10,829 nt of DNA from CAYSDH01 sp964429805. GTDB lineage: Bacteria > Bacteroidota > Bacteroidia > Flavobacteriales_D > JABDKJ01. The notes below the pieces were generated by a model. The model was not told the origin of the DNA. It ran no database searches and saw only the letters and a list, made by a program, of their open reading frames with translations. The stretch lies in NCBI GenBank assembly GCA_964429805.1, contig CAYSDH010000090.1:1-10829 (forward strand), read 5' to 3'. This document shows positions 1 through 7,106 of this stretch, piece after piece (position 1 is the first letter of the stretch; each line of letters opens with the position of its first letter). The position numbers and the translations under genes were made by a program.

Positions 1-2
1 CC

Positions 3-3000
3 ATCACTATCTCTGGGGCTTCGTCAGTAGATTATACATTGAATGCAGGAGATGTCATGCACATCACACCCACTGGCAACTATTCTGGTTCTGTCGATCT
101 GATTGGCGGTTCATTGTACAATTGCTCGGACTTCACTCAGACTTTCTCCCTCTCGTTCACATCAAACGCTGGTCAAAGCTATTTTGAAAATCACGGAGAC
201 CTTGATCTCATTACCTACAGCGCGCTAAATGATGTTGAATACGTGAACTATGGAGATATTAATCTTCAATACGGGTTTTCGACTTTTGGAACAACTGACA
301 TCACTAACCATGGTCAGATCTCGTGTCAGAACAATATGTCAATCGGCATCTTTGATGTGGAGTTGACAAACCACGGAATGCTCACCACTTTGGCTGACTT
401 CTCTCTTTCGTTCGATGGGATTTTTAACAACTCGGATGGTGGAGTTCTCAACTGCAGTTCGTTCATCGCCAATTCTCCTTCCTTCTGGTACAATGAGAAT
501 GCAGTGATCAATACGACTTTGGATTTCACCTCCAATGACAATGGGTTGAACAATAGTGCCTGTATCGATGTCGGAAGAGACTTCACAAACAACGATTTCA
601 TTTCAAGCGGGTCGTGCGGGACGATAACCGTTGAGCAAGTTTCTACCAACACAGGAACTCTAACTGGTCAATTGGCTATAGTCGACAATACACCGCCTCC
701 CTCAACTCCTTACATTGACAGTAACACAGGATCTATTGGACCGGATGTGACATTTGTCAGCTGTGGATGTGGAACCGTTGCAGAAGACTGTAACAACGGA
801 ATAGATGATGATGGCGATGGACTGACTGATTGTTTCGATTGCGCTGATTGCGGTTCAGATTTGTCTTGCAATGATCAGGATTTTGACGGCTTAGGTGATT
901 ACTGTGACCTTGATGCAGATAACGATGGCATCCTCAATACTGATGAGGGCTATCAGGTCATTGGTATTCCAGTGGCTTCAACAATCAACTCAGCGACAGG
1001 AAGCTGGATCGATATGGGCATAAACATTACAGATGGTAACACCTATGTCTTCAATGCCTGGTCGTCTAGTCGTGGAACAATCACGGCCTCAGGAGGCCCG
1101 CATGATCGTCAAGAGCTAATGGTAACAGAATACGGATGGTATGTCACCGATCTAGACGGCAACAGATATGAGCCTTCAGGATTGTTTACTGCTGGTCCAG
1201 ATGTTCCCCTAGATATTCCCGCTCTTAATCTTTCTGCAGCCGACTACTCTCATGAACTCACTTATTTGGGTTTAGTCGATGTGAATGCAAATGGGACCTT
1301 CGATGCTGGTATTGACAGATTGATCGATCCATTATTCCGAGTAGATGGTCAAATTGATTATAAGGCTGACGTTTCTGGGGATTTCTATGCCATCTACGCA
1401 GATGAATTTCCGGATGACAATGTAGGCGACTTGTCCATGTCGGTAACTGGTTACCTCGGTATTGATACAGATGCAGACGGAACTCAAGACCATCTCGATG
1501 CCGACTCCGACAACGATGGGTGTGGTGATGCACTTGAAGCCGGATTTACTGATGCGAATAGAGATGGGCTAGTTGATGGCACTGGATTCAATGCGGATGG
1601 CACAGTTGCTGGTTCTGACGGCTACATGGGAACCACTCCATTTGTGACTAATGCAGACCAGCAATCGGGATGTCCAGATAACGACAACGACTTGGTCAGC
1701 GATGAAAACGATCTCGATGACGACAATGATGGCATTTTCGATACCGAGGAGATTACCTGCACGTCATCATATATAGAGCAGGCGCACTGGTATCACGATG
1801 CAGGGACTGAGGGAACGCTGGTCGACCCATTGCACACAGCAACGGCCAGTCCTGAAGTCTGGGGTGCGGGACTCACGGCCTCTGTCGCTTCCAATCTGCT
1901 GACGGTCTCATCCATTGATGCAGCTACCTTAGCAGAATCAGTTGCCTTAGAGGAATATGTCGAGTACAGTTTGACCAGTCAGGACCCTGTACCTGATGAC
2001 ATGATATTCAACGTATTGGCCGACAACATATATACTCCCGGCTTTGAGTTTGCCATTTTCTTCTCTTCAGACGGCTTCTCAAGTCAACGACTGCTATACC
2101 AAACAGATACCCCAGTGACGTGGACTGGATGGCATGAAACGCACATTATGGATCAATACATCGCTTACAAATCTAATGCCACCTATTCCTTCCGGGTGCA
2201 TTTTTATGCGGCAGATACCGGCCCGACAATGGACATTGTCTATGACGATTTCACGATTTATATGTGTTCGGGTCAATTCGATTCAGATGACGATGGTTCA
2301 CTCAACCATGTGGACTTGGACTCTGATGGAGATACCTGCAATGATGTGAACGAGATGGACTTCACCGATGCCGATGGAGATGGGGTCGTAGATGGGAGTG
2401 GCATCAACACCGATGGCACTGTAGCTGGCACCGATGGCTATTTTGGGTATAATCCAAGAGTGGTGGATTTCAATATAGTCGGACCGACTTGTGATACCGA
2501 TGGTGATGGAGTGAATCCGACCACGGACCTCGATGATGATAACGATGGAATTCTAGATGCAGCTGAAGTTACTGTGCTCGCCACCTCTTATCAACCACCG
2601 TGCAATCCCATAGTGCTTGACTTCACAGGCCCTCCTTTACTTGTCTCAGGAACAGCTGTGCAAGAAGGGGCAGTCTACAAGTACAACTCGGTCGCGACCG
2701 GTATAGACGCCAAAGTGACCATCATCGAGCATTTCGGTCAGACGGCTCCCACAATTGACGATGATGGAAGTGACCCGACTTATTTTAAACCACGGTCTTC
2801 CTTTGATCTTAGTGGTGATGGAAACCAGTCCTACACGGAATATCTCTTTGAATTTGTCAGCGGGGCAGGAGAGACACCAGTGGTTATTCCCGAGCTATTC
2901 GTCAATTTCAATGACATCGATGGGGGGACTGAATTCGGAGAGCAGAATTGGGTTCAATTTCCGACAAGCTATGTCGAGGACAGCCCAACAGATCTGACAA

Positions 3001-3584
3001 CTGTGTTAGGAAATTGGGTGCTCGCGAACTCCGGAATAACAGAGTATAGTGGAGCTTCCAACATCAATCCTCAGGCCAATTTCTCCGCACGTTATATCAA
3101 TCGCTCTGAATTGAGACTTAGGGTTGGGGTCGAAAATCGAATCACTGGAACTTCGATCAATACGCGTGCGCATAGTATCGAGTTTGCTTGTGTTTCAAAT
3201 TTTCTCAATCCAACGACTTATTTGCTTGACTTCGATGAAGATGGTCACCCAAACTCTCTCGATCTCGATAGCGATAATGATGGGATTTATGATTGTACAG
3301 AATCCGAGAGCGGTGAGGCCCATACTGGAGGTGTTTTAAATGGAGGAGTTGATGCCTACGGCATTCCTCTTTCTGTTTCTGATGGGTCTGGAGGAGTGAA
3401 CTATAGTTATGGAAATGCCGATGCCTCGGAAGGATTGAACGCCTTTGATACAGACTCTGATGGAGACGGATGCACCGATGTCATCGAAGCGGGGTTACCC
3501 GATGCCGATGGAGATGGTCAGCTCGGTGGCCTTGTGCCGCCAACTGTTGATGCGGATGGTAAAGTCACATCCGGTGGACTATAA
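3..3584 (+). CDS. Giant modular surface adhesin-like protein, 5' end outside window, C-terminus apparently truncated
   Basis: The frame is open from the left edge; the TTG at 39 is an internal Leu codon, and at least 1193 codons are present. Visible order: (1) 3 to about 770, short Asn-Gly/Asn-Asn turn repeats (FENHGDL, VNYGDIN, TNHGQIS, TNHGMLT, FNNSDGG), suggesting a beta-helix or stacked-strand region; (2) 783-947, a block starting EDCNNGIDDDGDG and ending DNDGILNTDE; (3) beta-rich domain 948-1463; (4) Asp-rich module 1464-1751; (5) beta-rich domain 1752-2279, ending IVYDDFTIYMC like many carbohydrate-binding or MAM-like folds; (6) module 2280-2567; (7) beta-rich domain 2568-3228; (8) Asp-rich module from 3234 to the stop. 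The D.D.DG runs are thrombospondin-type-3-like calcium sites. The family is usually secreted, in Bacteroidota commonly by the type IX system, and acts in adhesion or gliding. No C-terminal sorting domain follows: the frame ends VDADGKVTSGGL. The exact ligand is unknown. Confidence 0.85.
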   Translation: MTISGASSVDYTLNAGDVMHITPTGNYSGSVDLIGGSLYNCSDFTQTFSLSFTSNAGQSYFENHGDLDLITYSALNDVEYVNYGDINLQYGFSTFGTTDITNHGQISCQNNMSIGIFDVELTNHGMLTTLADFSLSFDGIFNNSDGGVLNCSSFIANSPSFWYNENAVINTTLDFTSNDNGLNNSACIDVGRDFTNNDFISSGSCGTITVEQVSTNTGTLTGQLAIVDNTPPPSTPYIDSNTGSIGPDVTFVSCGCGTVAEDCNNGIDDDGDGLTDCFDCADCGSDLSCNDQDFDGLGDYCDLDADNDGILNTDEGYQVIGIPVASTINSATGSWIDMGINITDGNTYVFNAWSSSRGTITASGGPHDRQELMVTEYGWYVTDLDGNRYEPSGLFTAGPDVPLDIPALNLSAADYSHELTYLGLVDVNANGTFDAGIDRLIDPLFRVDGQIDYKADVSGDFYAIYADEFPDDNVGDLSMSVTGYLGIDTDADGTQDHLDADSDNDGCGDALEAGFTDANRDGLVDGTGFNADGTVAGSDGYMGTTPFVTNADQQSGCPDNDNDLVSDENDLDDDNDGIFDTEEITCTSSYIEQAHWYHDAGTEGTLVDPLHTATASPEVWGAGLTASVASNLLTVSSIDAATLAESVALEEYVEYSLTSQDPVPDDMIFNVLADNIYTPGFEFAIFFSSDGFSSQRLLYQTDTPVTWTGWHETHIMDQYIAYKSNATYSFRVHFYAADTGPTMDIVYDDFTIYMCSGQFDSDDDGSLNHVDLDSDGDTCNDVNEMDFTDADGDGVVDGSGINTDGTVAGTDGYFGYNPRVVDFNIVGPTCDTDGDGVNPTTDLDDDNDGILDAAEVTVLATSYQPPCNPIVLDFTGPPLLVSGTAVQEGAVYKYNSVATGIDAKVTIIEHFGQTAPTIDDDGSDPTYFKPRSSFDLSGDGNQSYTEYLFEFVSGAGETPVVIPELFVNFNDIDGGTEFGEQNWVQFPTSYVEDSPTDLTTVLGNWVLANSGITEYSGASNINPQANFSARYINRSELRLRVGVENRITGTSINTRAHSIEFACVSNFLNPTTYLLDFDEDGHPNSLDLDSDNDGIYDCTESESGEAHTGGVLNGGVDAYGIPLSVSDGSGGVNYSYGNADASEGLNAFDTDSDGDGCTDVIEAGLPDADGDGQLGGLVPPTVDADGKVTSGGL
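1464..1751 (+). repeat. Asp-rich calcium-binding module, copy A (96 codons)
   Basis: This in-frame module of exactly 96 codons starts DTDADGTQDHLDADSDNDG and ends DDDNDGIFDTEE. It contains the internal signature GFNADGTVAGSDGY. It aligns without gaps to copy B at 2280-2567 and partly to the truncated copy C at 3234-3581. The many D.D.DG motifs indicate thrombospondin-type-3-like calcium binding. The module works as a spacer between two larger beta-rich domains. Confidence 0.8.
2280..2567 (+). repeat. Asp-rich calcium-binding module, copy B (96 codons)
   Basis: This module starts DSDDDGSLNHVDLDSDGD and ends DDDNDGILDAAE, with GINTDGTVAGTDGY at the position of the copy A signature. It is exactly the same length as copy A, and the Asp/Gly positions correspond. 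At the DNA level the copies have diverged, which points to an old duplication under protein-level selection. Confidence 0.8.
3234..3581 (+). repeat. Asp-rich calcium-binding module, copy C, longer and cut short by the stop codon
   Basis: The module opens DEDGHPNSLDLDSDNDG, passes through a Gly/Ser-rich insert, and resumes with DTDSDGDGCTDVIEAGLPD. That stretch matches DADSDNDGCGDALEAGFTD of copy A. The frame ends at VDADGKVTSGGL, at the point where copies A and B read NADGTVAGSDGY and NTDGTVAGTDGY. Roughly the last 45 residues of the module are therefore missing. Confidence 0.7.
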
Positions 3585-3645
3585 TATCTAATTGCCCTTT
3601 TCGATTTCACAAGCTTTGTGCAACTTAGCGGCACAAACTTTGACG

Positions 3646-4404
3646 ATGTCCGATTCACCTTATGTAATTCAAAAAGACCTTTCTCCAGGCATTCGAGAGA
3701 TTGAGTTTTTTCACCCTTCGCACAATTCCTTACCGAGTGAAATTCTCACTCAATTGGCCGACACCATCACTCAAGCCGGTGCTGATGATGCCGTGCGTGT
3801 CATTATACTCCGCAGTGGTGGTGACCGCACTTTTTGTGCTGGCGCCAGTTTCAACGAATTGATTTCAATCAACGATTTTGACACAGGAAAAAAATTCTTT
3901 TTGGGATTTGCCAATGTCATCAATGCCTGCCGAAAATGTCCCAAGCCCATTATCGGTCGGGTACAAGGAAAGGCAGTAGGCGGTGGAGTTGGATTGGCCA
4001 GTGCTGTAGACCACTGTTTTGCCACCAAATTTGCTTCTATCAAGTTGAGTGAATTAGCTGTAGGCATTGGCCCCTTTGTAGTAGGTCCAGCAGTGGAGCG
4101 CAAAGTAGGTTTGAGCGCCTATTCTCAAATGACCCTCAACGCCACCGAATTTTATTCTGCCCAATGGGCCAAAGAAAAAGGCATGTTCGCAGAGGTGTTT
4201 GAGTCAGCCGAAGAGATGGATGAAGCCATCATGCTACTCGCTCAAAAACTGGCCGATTCAAATCCTGAAGCCTTGGCTCTCCTCAAAGGGGTGTTCTGGC
4301 AAGAAGCTCAGCACTGGGATGACTTGCTTGATGAGCGTGCCGCTATGAGTGGCAAGTTGGTCTTGAGTGATTTCACAAAAAAGGCTCTAATGCGATTTGC
4401 TTGA
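3646..4404 (+). CDS. Enoyl-CoA hydratase/isomerase family protein (crotonase fold)
   Basis: 252 residues from ATG 3646, the normal family size; the frame could open earlier only through a non-standard ATT. FCAGASF (63-69) and GKAVGGGVGL (108-117) are the two oxyanion-hole strands of the crotonase fold, which stabilise acyl-CoA enolate intermediates. The distal catalytic Glu is visible as E136 in KLSELAVGIGPF. The other Glu used by classical hydratases, just after the GGG, is Gly here (G116). The enzyme may therefore be a one-Glu hydratase or isomerase; many Bacteroidota relatives are named methylglutaconyl-CoA hydratase (leucine degradation), but the substrate cannot be fixed from sequence. 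Cytoplasmic, with no signal peptide. It begins 61 bp after the truncated adhesin, to which it is probably unrelated. The short dyad cacaa-gct-ttgtg at 3608-3620 lies in that gap. Confidence 0.88.
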   Translation: MSDSPYVIQKDLSPGIREIEFFHPSHNSLPSEILTQLADTITQAGADDAVRVIILRSGGDRTFCAGASFNELISINDFDTGKKFFLGFANVINACRKCPKPIIGRVQGKAVGGGVGLASAVDHCFATKFASIKLSELAVGIGPFVVGPAVERKVGLSAYSQMTLNATEFYSAQWAKEKGMFAEVFESAEEMDEAIMLLAQKLADSNPEALALLKGVFWQEAQHWDDLLDERAAMSGKLVLSDFTKKALMRFA

Positions 4405-4498
4405 GTCACAATCCCTTGCAAGCAGCTAATGCCAATCAGCCGCAGTTTGCAAATGAAAAGAGCGTGACTTATTTTTAAAGTCAAACGCCACCAATATC

Positions 4499-5239
4499 AT
4501 GAAGAATGCCGCTTACCTATTACTAGCTTTTGTACTAAGTGCGTGCTATCAACGACCCATTACTTATCAGAGTCAAATGGTTGTACTGACAGACGTGGAG
4601 AAGCAAGGCGAATGGAGTGCAAGCGCAACTGGAGCATTGAGCCACATGGAGACTCAAGTTCAATTGGCCCTAATAGACAATGTTTTTATCACTGCCCAAG
4701 GCATGGGCGGCATCAGAGGATGGTCGTACTCATTTGGAGGCGGAGCATTAATTGAGGGTAAGAATGTAAAGGCTGTTGTTGGTGGAGGATATGGTAAAGG
4801 TGCAATAGTGCAGGAGCATAGACCACTATGTTTTTTCTCCAAAAATCCGATGTGTATGAGTTATGATTCTGACGTGCAGTTCACACGTCCGTATATCCAG
4901 TCGGAAGTTCACTTTGACTTGGATGAGAAAATCAATTTTGGCCTCCTGTATCGGCATAGCTTTACACACTTCAACCACTATAGGTTCGTTGAAAATGTGA
5001 GTGAAACAGAACCACAGCAAAGTATAGTTTTCGATTTGGAGCGCAACAATATCGATTATGGCGACATATCGCTTTTTATTGATGCAAAGCTCAGTTACAA
5101 GACAAAACTTCAAATAAGTGTGGGGTTAATTAATGAAAACTCAACATTCCAAGATCACTCCCCAATTCATCGAGATGTGTATGCCAATGTCATTCTTCGA
5201 TTGGAAATGAATAGGAAAAAGACTCAAGAGAGCAATTAG
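4499..5239 (+). CDS. Outer-membrane-type lipoprotein, unknown function
   Basis: The 246-residue product begins with a short signal peptide, and the lipobox L13-S14-A15-C16 marks it as a lipoprotein lipidated on C16. The rest alternates polar and hydrophobic residues in many predicted strands, with glycine-rich turns (GGIRGWSYSFGGG, VVGGGYGKG) and a final strand YANVILRLEM. This is compatible with a small beta-barrel or barrel-like fold. I do not recognise a named family. The 94-bp gap upstream carries an AT-rich dyad, gactt/aagtc, at 4466-4482, close enough to the start to be a promoter or operator element. The gene may be co-transcribed with the methyltransferase 71 bp downstream, which would fit a shared envelope role, but that is inference. 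Confidence 0.75.
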   Translation: MKNAAYLLLAFVLSACYQRPITYQSQMVVLTDVEKQGEWSASATGALSHMETQVQLALIDNVFITAQGMGGIRGWSYSFGGGALIEGKNVKAVVGGGYGKGAIVQEHRPLCFFSKNPMCMSYDSDVQFTRPYIQSEVHFDLDEKINFGLLYRHSFTHFNHYRFVENVSETEPQQSIVFDLERNNIDYGDISLFIDAKLSYKTKLQISVGLINENSTFQDHSPIHRDVYANVILRLEMNRKKTQESN

Positions 5240-5310
5240 GTTAAGTATCAATTTTTGTCTTCGGAAGTAATTCTATTTCCCGATCTTCACCGAGATTCTA
5301 AAACGCACAC

Positions 5311-6054
5311 ATGGCACTGCTTCACGAACTAAGAACTCAGGGAAATTGGCTCTTCAGATACAGAGGGACTCTTCCTATTTTAATTCTCATACCCGCATTA
5401 CTGGTCTTTGCTAATGAAGTGGCCAAGGGTTGGCCCTTTGAGTTTGCATACTGGGAGCACGTCAAATATTTCGGACTGATTGTCTGTCTGCTTGGTTTAG
5501 GTATTAGAATACATGCTGTAGGCCATGCCGCAAAAAACACTTCTGGCCGCAACACCGCAGATGGCCAAGTAGCCGATGAGCTAAACAGCACGGGAATGTA
5601 TAGCGTGGTGCGTCACCCGCTGTATTTGGGCAATTTTTTCATGTGGTTAGGGCCGGCAATTTGGACATTGAACCTCTGGTTTATTCTCTTTTTTATCGCA
5701 GCGTATTGGCTCTATTATGAGCGAATCATGTATGCCGAGGAGGCGTATTTGAGAGACAAGTTTGCAGACAAGTATGATGATTGGGCAAAAGTGCGTCCTG
5801 CCTTTATTCCAAAATCAAGTGGATTTGTAAAGGCCAAGTACCCCATGAATTGGAGAAAAATACTGCGTCAAGAGAAAAATGGATTTGCAGCCATCTTCAT
5901 TGTTCTCGCGCTTTTTGAGGTGCTCGGCTCCGTTATCTTTCACAGAGGCTTGAGTCTAGAATGGAACTTTTGGACCATTGCCGCGGTCGTATCCATTGTC
6001 ATCTATTTCATTCTGAAGTTCTTAAAGCGCAGTCCTATTTTAAGGGATAGATAG
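5311..6054 (+). CDS. Membrane methyltransferase of the ICMT/PEMT fold, possibly lipid A 1-phosphate methyltransferase-like
   Basis: 247 residues. Hydrophobic segments lie at about 20-36, 52-70, 105-135, 191-209 and 219-237, so this is an integral membrane protein. The family core is clear: GMYSVVRHPLYLGNFFMWLG (95-114) followed by YYERIMYAEEAYLRDKFADKY (135-155) and W158. The RHP motif and the acidic helix after it form the S-adenosylmethionine and catalytic region of isoprenylcysteine carboxyl methyltransferase-like enzymes. Bacteria do not prenylate proteins in the usual way, and several bacterial relatives methylate lipid head groups. The NWLFRYRG start and QVADELNSTG segment recall the group named lipid A Kdo2 1-phosphate O-methyltransferase (LmtA-type). 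That assignment rests on memory of the family, not on a search. The envelope lipoprotein upstream is compatible with lipid modification. Confidence 0.8.
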   Translation: MALLHELRTQGNWLFRYRGTLPILILIPALLVFANEVAKGWPFEFAYWEHVKYFGLIVCLLGLGIRIHAVGHAAKNTSGRNTADGQVADELNSTGMYSVVRHPLYLGNFFMWLGPAIWTLNLWFILFFIAAYWLYYERIMYAEEAYLRDKFADKYDDWAKVRPAFIPKSSGFVKAKYPMNWRKILRQEKNGFAAIFIVLALFEVLGSVIFHRGLSLEWNFWTIAAVVSIVIYFILKFLKRSPILRDR

Positions 6055-6056
6055 GC

Positions 6057-6078
6057 GACCGATTTCCACGTTTTTGGA
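6057..6078 (+). promoter_or_regulatory. Candidate regulatory motif, copy 1, just after the methyltransferase stop
   Basis: The 22-bp stretch begins gaccgat and ends tttgga. It matches 7895-7916 at 17 of 22 positions with no gap. It lies 134 bp upstream of the double-receiver gene, directly after the preceding stop codon. The pairing with the GACC array behind the LytTR gene makes it a candidate binding site for that regulator. A partial look-alike inside coding sequence at about 6811 shows that the first eight bases alone are not significant. Confidence 0.3.
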
Positions 6079-6105
6079 GTTTTGAAACACCTCTAAAAGG
6101 CGCAA

Positions 6106-6206
6106 TCAGCTAACTTTCAGCTGTTTGAAATAATCGCTTGTCTTTCGCATACAGCGATTTTCTGTCGGTACATTGACCTATCATTAGGTCATATCCTAAG
6201 CGATAT
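6106..6206 (+). promoter_or_regulatory. Cluster of dyads in the leader of the double-receiver gene
   Basis: Four inverted repeats lie in about 100 bp. They are cagct/agctg at 6107-6123; aatcgct/agcgatt (7-bp arms) at 6132-6159; tgaccta-tcat-taggtca, a perfect 7-bp-arm dyad, at 6174-6191; and atatc/gatat at 6191-6206. The third ends 21 bp before the ATG at 6213, the usual place for an operator. The element tcagct is also repeated directly 11 bp apart (6106 and 6117). No T-run follows, so this is not a simple terminator of the methyltransferase gene. The binding protein is unknown; the neighbouring LytTR regulator is one candidate. Confidence 0.4.
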
Positions 6207-6212
6207 TGAAGA

Positions 6213-7010
6213 ATGAAGAGTTCTCTCAACGTGTTCATCATTGACAATCATGAGAGTATTTCGGCTCATCTAGAGCGAAGTATAAAATCGAGCTTTATGG
6301 GCTCTGGCAGTAGGGTCTACACTTACCGCTCGGTGTGGCATGCGCTCGAAAACAGTTATGTAACGCCAGCCATTGTCTTGCTAAATGATGAGCTTGGACA
6401 GGTAAATGGTATAGACTCCATTCCGCTGCTCAAACAGCGATTTGCAGAGGCCAAGGTCATCATCTTGTCTAAGTCACATGACATTAAAGAGTTCTCTCGC
6501 GCATTGGCCAATGGCGCTGACAAGTACATTCAGAAAAACCAATGGATGCTTGAGAAAGTCAATGCGATTATCAAGTCCTACATCGAGGAGCATGCGCTGG
6601 AGGAAAAAGGCTATTTGATAAAAATACTTGAAAAGACGCTGGGGATGGGTGCCGCCAATAGGCTTGCCATTATAGACGGTGACTCCAAGTTGCTGTTTTC
6701 ATTGCACTACAGGTTAACCAAGACCTTAGACATGAGGGTAGACCCCTACACATCGCTTGATGATTTTTACACCAACTTCACACGCTTTCCTGATGTCATG
6801 GTTTTGTCAGACCGATTTGCAAATACTGAGGTCACCCAAGGAGATATTCTCAGACTCAAAACTCTGAAGCCAAGTATCCGTATTATCATGATGTCTACTG
6901 AAGTCTCTGATCCGTTGGTTGCCGAGCAGCTAATGAGTATCGGTCTTGATGGCTTTATACACAAGGACTCTAACAGTTTCGATCTCTTAGAAAAAATGAT
7001 CTGCGTGTAG
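6213..7010 (+). CDS. Tandem degenerate (pseudo-)receiver-domain protein without output domain
   Basis: 265 residues made of two CheY-like halves (about 5-123 and 149-263) joined by a short helix. Half 1 begins NVFIIDNHES and keeps acidic-pocket D11, switch S86 and the KYIQKN lysine K108. Half 2 begins RLAIIDGDSK and keeps D155, S228 and the GFIHKD lysine K251. Beta strand 3 reads PAIVLLND and PDVMVLSD: the position normally held by phospho-acceptor Asp is N58 or S199, with an Asp one residue later (D59, D200). The second pocket Asp is also gone (N12, G156). Both halves thus look altered in the same way, arguing for duplication of one variant receiver. No DNA-binding, kinase or enzymatic segment is present, so a protein-protein signalling or adaptor role is the simplest inference. 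The LytTR regulator follows after 96 bp, on the same strand. Confidence 0.75.
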   Translation: MKSSLNVFIIDNHESISAHLERSIKSSFMGSGSRVYTYRSVWHALENSYVTPAIVLLNDELGQVNGIDSIPLLKQRFAEAKVIILSKSHDIKEFSRALANGADKYIQKNQWMLEKVNAIIKSYIEEHALEEKGYLIKILEKTLGMGAANRLAIIDGDSKLLFSLHYRLTKTLDMRVDPYTSLDDFYTNFTRFPDVMVLSDRFANTEVTQGDILRLKTLKPSIRIIMMSTEVSDPLVAEQLMSIGLDGFIHKDSNSFDLLEKMICV

Positions 7011-7045
7011 CGCATACGTCTTAATCACGTCTCAGTTTACCATTC

Positions 7046-7088
7046 TGCCCCAAGGGCAATTCTGTATATTCGTTTGGGTTAAACCAAA
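7046..7088 (+). promoter_or_regulatory. Candidate promoter/operator of the LytTR regulator gene
   Basis: A tight GC dyad, tgccc-caa-gggca, lies at 7046-7058. A second dyad, tttgg-gttaaa-ccaaa, lies at 7073-7088 and ends 18 bp before the ATG. The stretch at 7069-7076 (ttcgtttg) matches five of the six fixed bases of the Bacteroidota -7 consensus TAnnTTTG, and the second dyad overlaps it. That arrangement would suit repression or autoregulation. No convincing -33 element is seen, so the call is weak. Confidence 0.3.
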
Positions 7089-7106
7089 ATGATTTATTTT
7101 GAATAG

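Noticed and set aside
3592..3645. N-terminal extension of the crotonase starting at an ATT codon
   Set aside because: ATT is an unlikely start, and the residues do not resemble the family N-terminus; ATG 3646 gives the normal length.
6811..6832. Third copy of the GACCGAT motif inside the double-receiver gene
   Set aside because: Only the first part matches and the location is coding sequence; it is better explained by codon content.
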